Assembly: GCF_004006665.1 (NCBI RefSeq)
Contig: NZ_QOCL01000002.1
Coordinates: forward strand, 124,001-188,000
Source of the DNA: Halobacteriovorax sp. HLS
GTDB taxonomy: Bacteria > Bdellovibrionota > Bacteriovoracia > Bacteriovoracales > Bacteriovoracaceae
Length of the DNA: 64,000 nt
Direction: 5' to 3'
Each line of letters opens with the position of its first letter. Position 1 is the stretch's first letter. This document shows positions 7,486-16,424 of this stretch, piece after piece. Position numbers and translations under genes: made by a program. Under the pieces are notes generated by a model. The model saw only the letters and a list, made by a program, of their open reading frames with translations, had not been told where the DNA came from and searched no databases.

Positions 7486-8874
7486 TTGAGTATTTCTTTT
7501 GGCTCCATAAATACAGGGCTTCCAAAAGATATAGTTAAGCAGATTGTCGCTGCTGAGCGAATTCCTTTGCAAAAAATGGATGAAAGAAAAGGTAAAATCT
7601 CTGACAAGAAGGCGCTTGTTGGTGAACTAATCAAGCTCATGGAAGGTGTTAAAGGTGAAGTCCTTAAAAATGGTAACGCCAGATCACTAAGAGAGCTTAA
7701 AGTACAAACTAACGATGACATAATTGGAGTTAGTGCAGATAAGAATATTGCTCAGCCTGGAACCTACCAACTAGAAGTTACACAACTCTCTCAAAAGTCT
7801 TCAGCTATGACTTCCGGGTTTGAAGACCCAGATGAAAGTTACGTTGGTGTTGGATTTATTCAATACTATCTACCAAATGGAGATAGCAAAGAGTTATATG
7901 TAGACAGTGACAACTCATCACTAAATAGTCTAGCCAAGATGATTAATAAAGATAGCGACAATGGCCTAAGAGCATCTGTCATCAACGACGGTAGTGGTGG
8001 AGATGAGCCATGGAGAATGATTCTATCTCTTGAAGATACAGGTGATGAAAAAAGAGCTGAGTTTCCATATTTCTACTTCGTAGATGGTGAGAACGACCTC
8101 TATCTAGAATTTGAAAGAGAGGCCCATGATGCCAAAATTAAATTAGATGGATTTGACATCGAACTACCAGAAAATAAAGCTTCGGAACTTATTCCAGGCC
8201 TAACAATTGATTTAAAAAAAGCAAAACCTGGCGAAGAATTCTCACTAACGGTTACAGAAGATTCACAAGCTGTTGCAGGCAAAGTTGAAGATATAGTTAC
8301 AAGTATCAATGGCGTACTTCAATTTATTAAAACTCAAAACCAAATGGACGAGAACACTGATACCTCTAGAACCCTTGGTGGTGACAGTATTTTGCAATCA
8401 CTGGAAAGTAGACTTAGAGCTACTATATTCCAAGATATAAAAACTGAAAAAGGCTACAAGAGATTAAGTGATTTAGGAATTAAGTTTCAAAGAGATGGTT
8501 TATTAAAACTTGATAGTGAAGTCCTCGGGAACTTTGTATCAAAAGACTACAAAATGGTCTCTCAGATATTAACTGGATACTTTGGAGAAGAAGGAAAATC
8601 TCCAGGGTTTGTAGACCATCTAAATAATACTGTTAAAACTGCTCTACAGTTTCCAAATGGGTTACTTCAATCAAGAAAGAGATCTCTTGATACAAACATA
8701 GATCAAATTGACAGAAGAATAGTTGATAAAGAAAGAAGAATTGAACAAAAAGAAAAAAATTTAAAAGATAAATTTGCAAGGCTCGAAGGAACTATTGCAA
8801 GAATGAAAAGCCAAGGTGCTGGAGTAAGTGCTCTAGGTGCTGCTGGACCAGATCCAGTACAGCAACTTGGTTAA
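7486..8874 (+). CDS. fliD: Flagellar hook-associated protein 2 (filament cap)
   Basis: FliD forms the cap at the tip of the growing filament and folds exported flagellin into place. The 462-residue protein has the FliD N-terminal helix (FGSINTGLPKDIVKQIVAAERIPLQKMDERKGKI), the FliD_N region (GTYQLEVTQLSQKSSA, about 90-105) and the FliD_C region with TLGGDSILQSLESRLRATI and RLSDLGIKFQRDGLLKLD, ending in a charged coiled coil (DRRIVDKERRIEQKEKNLKDKFARLEG). It starts at TTG, five bases after AGGAGGAAG. fliS and a fliT-like gene follow directly, the usual fliDST order. Confidence 0.93.
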   Translation: MSISFGSINTGLPKDIVKQIVAAERIPLQKMDERKGKISDKKALVGELIKLMEGVKGEVLKNGNARSLRELKVQTNDDIIGVSADKNIAQPGTYQLEVTQLSQKSSAMTSGFEDPDESYVGVGFIQYYLPNGDSKELYVDSDNSSLNSLAKMINKDSDNGLRASVINDGSGGDEPWRMILSLEDTGDEKRAEFPYFYFVDGENDLYLEFEREAHDAKIKLDGFDIELPENKASELIPGLTIDLKKAKPGEEFSLTVTEDSQAVAGKVEDIVTSINGVLQFIKTQNQMDENTDTSRTLGGDSILQSLESRLRATIFQDIKTEKGYKRLSDLGIKFQRDGLLKLDSEVLGNFVSKDYKMVSQILTGYFGEEGKSPGFVDHLNNTVKTALQFPNGLLQSRKRSLDTNIDQIDRRIVDKERRIEQKEKNLKDKFARLEGTIARMKSQGAGVSALGAAGPDPVQQLG

Positions 8875-8890
8875 CCATTAGGAGGTGGTT

Positions 8891-9292
8891 ATGAGTTATG
8901 GTTTAGGAGCTTATAAAAAGACGTCGATTCACACGGCAAGCAAGGAACAAATTCTACTGATGCTCTATCAAGCAGCTATAAAGAATTGCAAGAAGGCAAT
9001 TGAAGCTATTGAGCAAAGGAATATCCCTGCCAAAGGTGAATATATTGGAAAACTACAAGACATAGTTATCGAGCTAAATAACAGTCTTGACTTTGAAGTA
9101 GGAGGAGATATTGCAAAAGAACTATCATCTTTATATGACTTCATTCTATTTTCTAGCACACAGGCCAATATTAAAATTGAGGCCGAACCATTAAATGGTG
9201 TTCTCAATGTACTCAATACTCTTTATGAGGGATGGGGACAAGCAATCAAATCGCTCCGTAAAGAGAGCGCAGCAGAAGGAAATGGTGCCTAA
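8891..9292 (+). CDS. fliS: Flagellin export chaperone FliS
   Basis: Small helical chaperone that binds the C-terminus of flagellin in the cytosol and prevents early polymerisation. Recognised by the N-terminal AYKKTSIHTASKEQILLMLYQAAIKNCKKAIEAIE and the central GGDIAKELSSLYDFILFSSTQANI, both close to the family consensus. The start is placed at ATG 8891 because AGGAGG at 8880-8885 is correctly spaced for it; a GTG two codons earlier lies inside that ribosome binding site. The stop overlaps the next ATG (TAATG). Confidence 0.92.
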   Translation: MSYGLGAYKKTSIHTASKEQILLMLYQAAIKNCKKAIEAIEQRNIPAKGEYIGKLQDIVIELNNSLDFEVGGDIAKELSSLYDFILFSSTQANIKIEAEPLNGVLNVLNTLYEGWGQAIKSLRKESAAEGNGA

Positions 9293-9699
9293 TGATAAGT
9301 AGAATTTACAATCTCCTAATGAGACATACATCTCTATTGGATAGTAGTCTAAAAATGACACATGAAATGTATATTGCAACAACTCGTGGCGATATCAATC
9401 TTGTAAACTTTGAAGCTGACAATAGAGAAAGAGTGATCAATATCCTAGAGAAGTTCCAGTCGGAAATCGAAAATATGGTAGCAACTCTCAAGCCCGAGGA
9501 AATCACTCAAGAGATAATTTCAATACTCAAAGCTTGGCAAAGTGACCTATCTTTATGGGCACAAGAAGTTGAAGCAATTGATGTAAAGTCATTTGAGATC
9601 CTTGAAGCCCAAAAATTAGAAACAACCAAGGAGATTGGTACGATATTTAAGTCACGCCAACAGTTCAAAGGATACAACCTTAATAATACCAAAAAATAA
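9292..9699 (+). CDS. FliT-like flagellar chaperone
   Basis: A 135-residue, all-helical, soluble protein directly coupled to fliS by a TAATG overlap. In many flagellar operons this third position is fliT, a chaperone for FliD. The sequence has FliT-like features: amphipathic helices with MYIATTRGDINLVNFEADNRERVINILEKF, a central helix, and a C-terminal QKLETTKEIGTIFKSRQQFKGYN segment. Sequence similarity to enteric FliT is too low to see by eye, so the call rests on position, size and helix pattern. Confidence 0.6.
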   Translation: MISRIYNLLMRHTSLLDSSLKMTHEMYIATTRGDINLVNFEADNRERVINILEKFQSEIENMVATLKPEEITQEIISILKAWQSDLSLWAQEVEAIDVKSFEILEAQKLETTKEIGTIFKSRQQFKGYNLNNTKK

Positions 9700-9711
9700 C
9701 CTTAATTTAAG

Positions 9712-9768
9712 CTGGTTCCCATAGATTACAACTCCTTATGGGACCCAGTGTTAATCGACTATTTTTTA
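9712..9768 (+). terminator. Probable terminator after fliD-fliS-fliT
   Basis: A 12-bp stem with one mismatch, CTGGTTCCCATA (9712-9723) against TATGGGACCCAG (9737-9748), with a 13-base loop, followed 13 bases later by TTTTTT (9762-9767). The stem-to-T-tract distance is longer than ideal, so it may be an imperfect or partial terminator separating the cap operon from the next genes. Confidence 0.5.
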
Positions 9769-9798
9769 TATTCTGATTGACGAAAATCCGTAGACATG

Positions 9799-9848
9799 GT
9801 GAAATATAGGGGCGAGAGAACTAGGATTTGGTTCTCTATATATTTCAC
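9799..9848 (+). promoter_or_regulatory. Large two-part hairpin in the leader of the Maf-like gene
   Basis: Outer arms GTGAAATATA (9799-9808) and TATATTTCAC (9839-9848) are perfectly complementary over 10 bp. Inside them AGAGAAC (9815-9821) pairs with GTTCTCT (9831-9837) around a 9-base loop. The structure ends 12 bases before the ribosome binding site GGAAGAGG of the gene starting at 9877. It probably forms in the 5' untranslated mRNA and could control stability or translation. It also argues against a gene start at the upstream ATG 9796, which would put the structure inside coding sequence. Confidence 0.55.
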
Positions 9849-9876
9849 AAATAACCTTAAGGAAGAGGTAATCAAC

Positions 9877-10614
9877 GTGTCTAATAATTCTATTATTGAA
9901 AATTCTAAATATCTATCTACAGCCAAGGAATTCTCCATGGAAAATACTTCTTTATATAAGTATGAAATCAAGGTTGCCAAAACTGAACACAAAGTTCCAG
10001 TTGTAAATGATGTACATATTCATTCAATCTACAACCCTGTTAGAGAGGCCGTAGGGTTTATAGCTAAGAATAAAAAGTTGATCTCTGCAAAGAATGAAAT
10101 ACTAATTCTAGGTCTGGGTTTTGGATACCATGTAAGCGAGGCCATCGTATCTCTTAAAGAAAAATGGGGAACAAATTATAAGATAATAGTTATTGAACCA
10201 AATGAAAAAGTTTATAGAGATTACCTCGAATATAATGAACTAAGCGACAGTAACCTTTCTATATATGCAGGTTATGAGATAAAAGAATTATATAAAAACA
10301 GAGAACTTGTAAATTACCTACTCACAAAGCCAGGAATCATAGCTCATCCAGCAAGCTTCAATCTATATGAAGATTACTACAAAAACCTTCTTTCGTACCA
10401 AGCTCCAAAGAGTGTGAGAAGTTTCGATGAATATATTGAATCTGTAGTTCTCAGAGACAACCTTAAAAGATTAAACCAGGACAGAGACATTGTTAGTGCA
10501 ATAAATGAATCGGTTCAAAATAGAAAAGAAGATCTAGATCAAACAGATCACTTCTTTCTAGCATATAATGAAATGATTAAGGGATCACTCGCCCTCGAAG
10601 AAGGAAATAAATAA
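9877..10614 (+). CDS. Maf-type (motility accessory factor) N-terminal domain protein
   Basis: About 245 residues from the GTG at 9877, chosen because GGAAGAGG lies eight bases ahead; an in-frame ATG at 9796 has no ribosome binding site. The central part matches the N-terminal Rossmann-like domain of Maf glycosyltransferases: HSIYNPVREA, then ILILGLGFGYHVSEAI, then IIVIEPNEKVYRDYL. Full-length Maf proteins transfer nonulosonic acids to flagellin and have a second domain (MAF_flag10/DUF115), which is absent here. The following gene starts on its stop codon. Downstream of fliDST and next to GT9-like genes, a role in glycosylation of flagellin or another surface protein is likely but unproven. 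Confidence 0.6.
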   Translation: MSNNSIIENSKYLSTAKEFSMENTSLYKYEIKVAKTEHKVPVVNDVHIHSIYNPVREAVGFIAKNKKLISAKNEILILGLGFGYHVSEAIVSLKEKWGTNYKIIVIEPNEKVYRDYLEYNELSDSNLSIYAGYEIKELYKNRELVNYLLTKPGIIAHPASFNLYEDYYKNLLSYQAPKSVRSFDEYIESVVLRDNLKRLNQDRDIVSAINESVQNRKEDLDQTDHFFLAYNEMIKGSLALEEGNK

Positions 10615-12260
10615 TGAAAAAAGTATTACTTGTTAATCTAAGAAGATTTGGTGACATCTATTCATGCGAAAACCTCATCAACTCGATGGTTAAAGAGAAT
10701 GGGTGGGATATATCGCTTCTAGTATATAAAGAGTTTGAAAAGGTTGCACTAAACCTTCAAGGTGTAACTAATGTTTACACAATAGATAGAAAAAAAATAA
10801 TTACTCTAACCAAGAGTAATATTTTCAATGATGGGTATGCGATCGAAGAGTTCTACAAAGATATTAAAGAGTTTAATACTATTAGCTGGGATCAAGTAAT
10901 AAACTACTCTAACGACAGAGTTTCAACTCATCTTTGCACACTTTTAAATTCAAAAGAAAAACTAGGGTTAACATTTTCAAAAACAATGCGAAACAATTAC
11001 TCTAATGATTGGGAAATTCTTTTTAACGATGTTCTCACTGAACTAGACTTCTCTCCTATTCATTTTAACGACATATATCACAGTATGGTAGGTGTTAAGA
11101 TAAACAAAGACGGGCTTAAACTGAAAACTAGCGCAAACCATAATGAAAATGCATTTAAAAACATTTCATTCCTTAGAAAAGGGCAAGATGGAAAGAGCAA
11201 AAAAGTTATTGGTCTCCAACTTGTTACAAGCGAAAAATCGAAAAACATTCCAGAAAACATTTTAATAGAAACAATTCAGTTGCTTATTGATAATGACATT
11301 ACTCCTATGCTTCTAATTGCCCCAACTGATTCAGAAAGAACAATTGCAAATAGAATCAATGAATCATTCTCAGGGAAGCTTGTTTCGGTTGAATCAGACT
11401 TTCACGCACTAACTAGTGTGGTTATGAATCTAGATGCAATTATAACTCCTGACACTGCGATAAAGCATTTATCGGACCTAGTAGATACTCCGTGTCTAGA
11501 AGTAAGTCTCGGAGCATCTCCTTTTCTTAAGCAAGGGTCCATCAACGATCAGTCTCTAATACTTACAAAGTCACTAGAAGATAGAAATTTCTCAAAAGAT
11601 GATACTGAAGTAAAGATTACTGCTTCAGACATACTCAACTCAACACTTTTACTACTTAATATTAAATCCCTTGATAGTACTGAAATATCAGAAGGCCTAA
11701 CTTTGTACAGACCTTACCATGATGATCTAGGTGTTTCATATTTTTCAGTTAAAGGAAGTGTAAACAATATCATAGAGGCACAAAGAATTGCTTCTAGAAT
11801 GTTCCTAACTAAAACCCTAACAGAGAGGCCAACAGATTCTTTTGTAGAGATGATCTTAGATTTGAAAGGAGATCAATTCAAAAGATGGCTTGCTAACGAA
11901 AAAGAAGCTGTAACAAATGTTACAAAAGATCTTCTAGGAACAATAAGATCATTAATCCAAATGACTGAAAGTAAGTCTAAAACTAAAGACTTTATCGCTT
12001 CACTAGGCCTGCTATTAGAACACTGCTCTGATGTAACTATTACTGCAATACCTACACTCTTTCTTAGAGCAAGGCTAGAAGCACTAATTTCTACTAACTT
12101 ATCTGAGTCTGTAAAAGAAGTTGAGGCCCAACTTTATAAAATGAAAGGCGAATTACAGAAAGTATATGAAGTGTTAAAAACAGTTGAAGAAAGCTCAAGG
12201 CTGCAGGATGCTGCTTCGGTTATCGAAAACAAAAGCACTAGGCCTATTCAATCACTATAA
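10614..12260 (+). CDS. GT9-like (heptosyltransferase-type) glycosyltransferase with C-terminal extension
   Basis: 548 residues. The first 340 resemble glycosyltransferase family 9: N-terminal KKVLLVNLRRFGDIYSCENLINSM (the nucleotide-sugar GT-B fold start with the RxGD-type motif), and the donor-site strand VVMNLDAIITPDTAIKHLSDLVDTPCLEVSLG near 280-310. The last 200 residues are helical with no recognised domain and end in a possible coiled coil (VEAQLYKMKGELQKVYEVLKTVEE). It overlaps the Maf-like stop by one base. LPS heptosyltransferases are about 350 residues, so the extension is unusual and shared in kind with the gene at 12412. I infer a protein or surface glycosylation role from the flagellar context. 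Confidence 0.65.
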   Translation: MKKVLLVNLRRFGDIYSCENLINSMVKENGWDISLLVYKEFEKVALNLQGVTNVYTIDRKKIITLTKSNIFNDGYAIEEFYKDIKEFNTISWDQVINYSNDRVSTHLCTLLNSKEKLGLTFSKTMRNNYSNDWEILFNDVLTELDFSPIHFNDIYHSMVGVKINKDGLKLKTSANHNENAFKNISFLRKGQDGKSKKVIGLQLVTSEKSKNIPENILIETIQLLIDNDITPMLLIAPTDSERTIANRINESFSGKLVSVESDFHALTSVVMNLDAIITPDTAIKHLSDLVDTPCLEVSLGASPFLKQGSINDQSLILTKSLEDRNFSKDDTEVKITASDILNSTLLLLNIKSLDSTEISEGLTLYRPYHDDLGVSYFSVKGSVNNIIEAQRIASRMFLTKTLTERPTDSFVEMILDLKGDQFKRWLANEKEAVTNVTKDLLGTIRSLIQMTESKSKTKDFIASLGLLLEHCSDVTITAIPTLFLRARLEALISTNLSESVKEVEAQLYKMKGELQKVYEVLKTVEESSRLQDAASVIENKSTRPIQSL

Positions 12261-12281
12261 TTACAATGCCAAGGAAGGCGT

Positions 12282-12425
12282 ATGAGTAACTTTGCGAAAG
12301 AAATTGTTGATAAAATTGAGGACATAAAGAAATCTGCTTCGACAGGTAAACCTTTGTCATCAGAAGAGCTAAAAGTTCTATTCCTTGCATCACTTTTAGA
12401 GGAGGAAGGAAATGTCAGCAGTTAA
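12282..12425 (+). CDS. Small 47-residue protein between two GT9-like genes
   Basis: An ATG six bases after AAGGAAGG opens a frame of 47 residues (MSNFAKEIVDKIEDIKKSAS, then TGKPLSSEELKVLFLASLLE, then EEGNVSS). It overlaps the start of the next gene by 14 bases, so translation is likely coupled. It is soluble and predicted as two helices joined by a Gly-Lys-Pro turn. I do not recognise it. The good ribosome binding site, placement in a tight operon and coding-like composition support a real small protein, perhaps a partner or regulator of the neighbouring glycosyltransferases. Confidence 0.5.
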   Translation: MSNFAKEIVDKIEDIKKSASTGKPLSSEELKVLFLASLLEEEGNVSS

Positions 12426-14121
12426 AAATTCGACAGATATTGAAGTACCTCCACAGGAAGTAAAGAAAACAATAGCACTAGTACAAATACTACGACTTGG
12501 TGATATTATCCAGACAGTTCAAATGGCCCAAGGTCTACGCTATGTCCACGGAGAAAAGTACAGACTACTTCTTATCGCTAGAAAGCAATTTGCTACTCCA
12601 CTGAAAAAAATTATCGACAGTGTATTTGATGAGTGCATAACTGTTGATCTAAATGACCTGACACTATCGAGTCAAACGACTAATCTTGAGAATACTCTTA
12701 CAAATATTGAAGCACTTAGATCAAAAATTAACTTAAATAATATTGAAGTTTGTATAAATCTTTCCTACTCAAAAAGTGCAAACTATCTGATGTCCCTAAT
12801 AAATGCTCAACATAAAATTGGTCCACACTATGACACCAATGCAAATATTGTAATCAATGACAAATGGTCACAGTATTTATATGCAAATGTTCTAGAAACA
12901 AATCAGAACCCATACTCTCTTGTTGATCTTTTCAACTTTATTGTTGGCGTAGACTTAACTTCAACCACTAAAAACAAAGTAAAAAACTCTGTAAAAAAGA
13001 AACTAATTATTCATCCATTCGCCAGTGATCCAAAGAAGAAATGGAGTGAATCAAAGTGGGTTGAAATCATTTTTAAATTCTTAAAAGATAATACAGACAA
13101 GGCAGTTCATATAGTCGGAGCAAAGTCCGACCTAGAGTGCTGTGATAAAATAATAAAAAACCCTTTGTTAAAAGACTATCTAGATAGAATTCATGTAGAT
13201 TGCGCAAAGTTGTCAATAAACGAACTCAAAGAGTCAATGGATAGCGACACATGCTTTATTGGACACGACTCAATGGTTAGTCACTTAGCTTCTTTACAAC
13301 AGATCCCAATAATCACCGTTAGTATTGGGCCCGTTAGACCACATGAGACAACTCCATATATCGAGGGTGTTTACAATTTATCACCACAAACAAAGTGTTT
13401 TCCTTGTAAACCTGATACAAAATGTGACTTCTATCAGTGTCATGCAGACATTCCATTTCAAACAATAAATGAAGTTTTAAACTTAGTCGCTAATGGAAAA
13501 GAAGTAACTGAAGAGGCCCTAAAAGAAAAGCTTTCTCACTTTCACTTAAACTCTATTAACATTAGAAAATCTGAGTTTAATGAGTCTGGTGTTTACATAC
13601 TTAAGTCCATCACAAAAGATGAATCTAACTACTTAGACACCACCGCCAGCTTCTACAGATTAGCTTGGGCATATTTATTCAACGGAATCGAAGTCAAACA
13701 AGACTTGCCTATTATTTCAGATAAAACACATCAACAAATAATGACAGATATGAAAGGACTTCATCAATTTTATGAATTGTGTGAATTTGGTAAGAAATAC
13801 TCTCGCTACATTTTAGAAGAAATTTCATCAAAGACTCCTGACATTCAAAAAATAAAGAGCTTTTCAAACAAAGTTGACGAGGTAGACAAGCTTAGTGATT
13901 TAATTGCTCAAACTTATCCTCAACTAACACCTGTAACAAATTTCGCAAAGATCTCAAAAGCAAACTTGCATGGTGATAACCTAGTAAAGCTTACAGAGAG
14001 TTCATTCTATGCTTTTAATGATCTCTCGAACTTATGCAGTATTATATATGATCTATGTGAAAAGACTTTAACATCTAAACAAAAAGAAAAAACTAATCTA
14101 AGCACTATAAATCCAAGGTAG
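12412..14121 (+). CDS. GT9-like glycosyltransferase with Cys-rich motif and C-terminal extension
   Basis: 569 residues. It is a clear GT9/heptosyltransferase relative: IALVQILRLGDIIQTVQMAQGLR near residue 20 (RLGD motif), LIIHPFASDPKKKWSESKWVEII (nucleotide-sugar loop, about 200-220), CFIGHDSMVSHLASLQQIPIITVSIG (donor site, about 280-305) and the CFPCKPDTKCDFYQCHADI cluster seen in many GT9 members. Residues 380-569 form an added helical region of unknown role. It is a likely paralogue of the gene at 10614. AGGAGGAAGG precedes the ATG. Position after fliDST and the Maf-like gene suggests glycan addition to flagellin or another envelope component; the acceptor is not deducible. Confidence 0.75.
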   Translation: MSAVKNSTDIEVPPQEVKKTIALVQILRLGDIIQTVQMAQGLRYVHGEKYRLLLIARKQFATPLKKIIDSVFDECITVDLNDLTLSSQTTNLENTLTNIEALRSKINLNNIEVCINLSYSKSANYLMSLINAQHKIGPHYDTNANIVINDKWSQYLYANVLETNQNPYSLVDLFNFIVGVDLTSTTKNKVKNSVKKKLIIHPFASDPKKKWSESKWVEIIFKFLKDNTDKAVHIVGAKSDLECCDKIIKNPLLKDYLDRIHVDCAKLSINELKESMDSDTCFIGHDSMVSHLASLQQIPIITVSIGPVRPHETTPYIEGVYNLSPQTKCFPCKPDTKCDFYQCHADIPFQTINEVLNLVANGKEVTEEALKEKLSHFHLNSINIRKSEFNESGVYILKSITKDESNYLDTTASFYRLAWAYLFNGIEVKQDLPIISDKTHQQIMTDMKGLHQFYELCEFGKKYSRYILEEISSKTPDIQKIKSFSNKVDEVDKLSDLIAQTYPQLTPVTNFAKISKANLHGDNLVKLTESSFYAFNDLSNLCSIIYDLCEKTLTSKQKEKTNLSTINPR

Positions 14122-14127
14122 GAAAAA

Positions 14128-14745
14128 ATGACGTCAGTAACAGTTAATAATAAGCTCGTAAAAAACTCAGACAAAAACTTTAGTGTAAATGACGTTATGG
14201 AGTTTGTGCTAAATGAAATCCTTCATTCTGATGAAGTCATTACCTCCGTTGATATTAATGGTAAACAACTATCCTACGAAGAAGAACAAGAAATAATGTC
14301 TGAGTCTGCTCAACAGTACAACGACATAAATTTTACGACTACAAGTAGTTACGAACTTGCTTTTGATGCACTTGCTGATTGCTCATCATACATCGACACA
14401 ATTATCAAAAAAATTGAGATGCTTACAGAGTATCAAAATGAAAACAAAATGAATGAAGCAAATGTACTTTTTGGAGAAGTTATTGAAATCATGGACCTCT
14501 TTGTGCAATTAATGTCCAGAATTTATAAAACAATTAGAAAAAGACATACTCAGCATTTACAAACAAGTACTACATTTCAAAACTTAGAAATCCACTTGTT
14601 ATCAATAATGAAAGCCCTAGTTCCTGCTAAAGAAAAAAACGACATTATAATGTTGAACGACTTGCTAGAATATGAACTAACAGATAATCTGACACAGTGG
14701 AAAATAAAGGCAATACCAGAACTAAAAAAATTAAGAGACCTTTAA
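14128..14745 (+). CDS. Helical protein of unknown function in flagellar/glycosylation operon
   Basis: 205 residues with no membrane segment and no recognised motif. The N-terminal 60 residues look like an alpha/beta lead-in (SVTVNNKLVKNSDKNFSVND), and the rest is predicted helical with alternating charge (IDTIIKKIEMLTEYQNENKM and NEANVLFGEVIEIMDLFVQL). Six bases separate it from the GT9-like gene, and its 3' end overlaps the histidine kinase gene by 49 bases, so it belongs to the same transcript. It may be a chaperone or adaptor, but nothing in the sequence proves that. Confidence 0.6.
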   Translation: MTSVTVNNKLVKNSDKNFSVNDVMEFVLNEILHSDEVITSVDINGKQLSYEEEQEIMSESAQQYNDINFTTTSSYELAFDALADCSSYIDTIIKKIEMLTEYQNENKMNEANVLFGEVIEIMDLFVQLMSRIYKTIRKRHTQHLQTSTTFQNLEIHLLSIMKALVPAKEKNDIIMLNDLLEYELTDNLTQWKIKAIPELKKLRDL

Positions 14746-16424
14746 AACTCTATATCTCAGATAGTATTCAGGCAGGTATATTTAAACCTGCCGAGAATAT
14801 TACTCTTTCTCAAACTCCATTAAACTCTGACTATTCTATTCACTGTACAAAAGGAACTTTTGAAGTATTTCAAGGGAATTCAATCCTAGGAAAGCCTTTA
14901 TTTAAAACGTCATCTTCAACATTTTATAAAACTATATATCAGCTAATTAGATCTAATGAAGATTTACAAAAAGATGAATTCAAAGGATTTACAAAGAAAA
15001 AATCTCTCAAGGTAAATCACTTACGGAAAGTGACGTCTAACAACATAAGAAGTCTTTACGAAATATTAGAATTTAAAACATATATGATTAGTCAGTCTAA
15101 AAAGATTTCTAGTACTAAAGAGCTTCCAGAATATATTTTAAAATCAAAATTATATAAGTCCTATTCATCTTGCCAGATAATGATACATCAAAAGGGGAGT
15201 CCTAGTATTTCAGCCTATTGTTATGATGAAACATTAGGTCCGACCCAGAAAGAAATTCTAGTTACAAATTTTAGTAAGATATTCAATCTCGTTAAGAAGA
15301 GTAAGAACAAATTATTTGATCAATCTTCTCTACTTGAAACAGACATTGGAGTAGTGGGAACATTTCTGGCCAAAGAAATTGAATTGTCAAAACACTCAAT
15401 ACTTATATTCATTTCAAGAAATGACTTCTTACCACCATCCGACATAGAAATTGGACTTTTTAATTCATCAATGAGTTTTATCTCTGACGTGGTTCAAGAC
15501 ATACTACTAACTTCTCTTGAGAAACAAAGATCTGAACTATATTCTTCTTTTATTCAACACTATCCACACCCAGTATTTTTAGACGAAAATCCATTAAATA
15601 TTTCAGCGCGTGAGATAGAGCTTCTTGAGCAAGAAGAGGCCGACAAGTACATAGACGTTAACGAAAAAAAGCTCGTAGAGTTATATAAGACTCAACAAAA
15701 AGATACTTCAGATATTTATCACCATCAAAGAATAAGTCTATTAGGTGAATTGCTTAATACGTTAAAACATGAACTTAGTAATCCCTTGTTTGGATTAAAG
15801 ATGGCCTCTGATCTTCTCCTACTTGAAGATGGTGATGACGAATTCAAAACGACAGTTAATGATATCTCTATCAATAGTAATAGGTGCCAAACAATTATCG
15901 ACAATTTCTCCAAGCTTTATAGAGAAGAGAATATCTTCGAAGAATTTAACATTTCCGATGTTATTAAAGAGACAATATTACTCACCAAGAGTGAAAGTAA
16001 ACAGATTCCTAAGAAAATCGACTTTTACAACTTTCAAGTAGAAAAAGACTATATTATTAATTCCAATCCTACGTGGCTAAGTCAAATTATATTTAACCTC
16101 GTTATCAACAGTTCTCAGGCCATAAAATCTAGTGGAACAAATCTCAGTACCAATAAGATTGATATCAGCATAATTAAGCGACTAGAAGAAATAGAGATAT
16201 CTATCTCGGATACTGGCCCTGGTATACCAGACAAGTACAAATCTAAAGTTTTTGATGCTTTCTACACCTCAAAATCTAAGGGTACAGGCCTTGGACTATC
16301 AATCTGCGCAAACTTAATTGACAAACTGCATGGAAAAATTGAAATTATAGATAGGGACGAATGTGGTACTATTGTAATATTCACCCTCCCTATAGAGGAT
16401 AACTATGCAAATTCTTGTAATTGA
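14697..16424 (+). CDS. Soluble sensor histidine kinase
   Basis: 575 residues with no membrane segment. The N-terminal 340 residues form an unrecognised sensing region. The kinase core follows: phosphoacceptor box LLNTLKHELSNPLFGLKMAS with His358, N box QIIFNLVINSSQAI, G1 ISDTGPGIP, F box FDAFYTSKSKG and G2 GTGLGLSIC. All catalytic elements are intact. The HELxNP form of the H box resembles NtrB/PilS-type kinases. The start is GTG 14697, inside the preceding gene, with a weak ribosome binding site, so the N-terminus is uncertain. The response regulator starts 20 bases before its stop, indicating a cognate pair. Confidence 0.85.
   Translation: MENKGNTRTKKIKRPLKLYISDSIQAGIFKPAENITLSQTPLNSDYSIHCTKGTFEVFQGNSILGKPLFKTSSSTFYKTIYQLIRSNEDLQKDEFKGFTKKKSLKVNHLRKVTSNNIRSLYEILEFKTYMISQSKKISSTKELPEYILKSKLYKSYSSCQIMIHQKGSPSISAYCYDETLGPTQKEILVTNFSKIFNLVKKSKNKLFDQSSLLETDIGVVGTFLAKEIELSKHSILIFISRNDFLPPSDIEIGLFNSSMSFISDVVQDILLTSLEKQRSELYSSFIQHYPHPVFLDENPLNISAREIELLEQEEADKYIDVNEKKLVELYKTQQKDTSDIYHHQRISLLGELLNTLKHELSNPLFGLKMASDLLLLEDGDDEFKTTVNDISINSNRCQTIIDNFSKLYREENIFEEFNISDVIKETILLTKSESKQIPKKIDFYNFQVEKDYIINSNPTWLSQIIFNLVINSSQAIKSSGTNLSTNKIDISIIKRLEEIEISISDTGPGIPDKYKSKVFDAFYTSKSKGTGLGLSICANLIDKLHGKIEIIDRDECGTIVIFTLPIEDNYANSCN

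Noticed and set aside
8885-8890. GTG start two codons ahead of the FliS ATG
   Set aside because: The GTG lies within the AGGAGG ribosome binding site itself, so ATG 8891 is the usable start.
9796-9876. Upstream ATG start for the Maf-like gene
   Set aside because: No ribosome binding site before 9796, the added residues are unlike Maf proteins, and the segment folds into a strong hairpin; the GTG at 9877 has GGAAGAGG.
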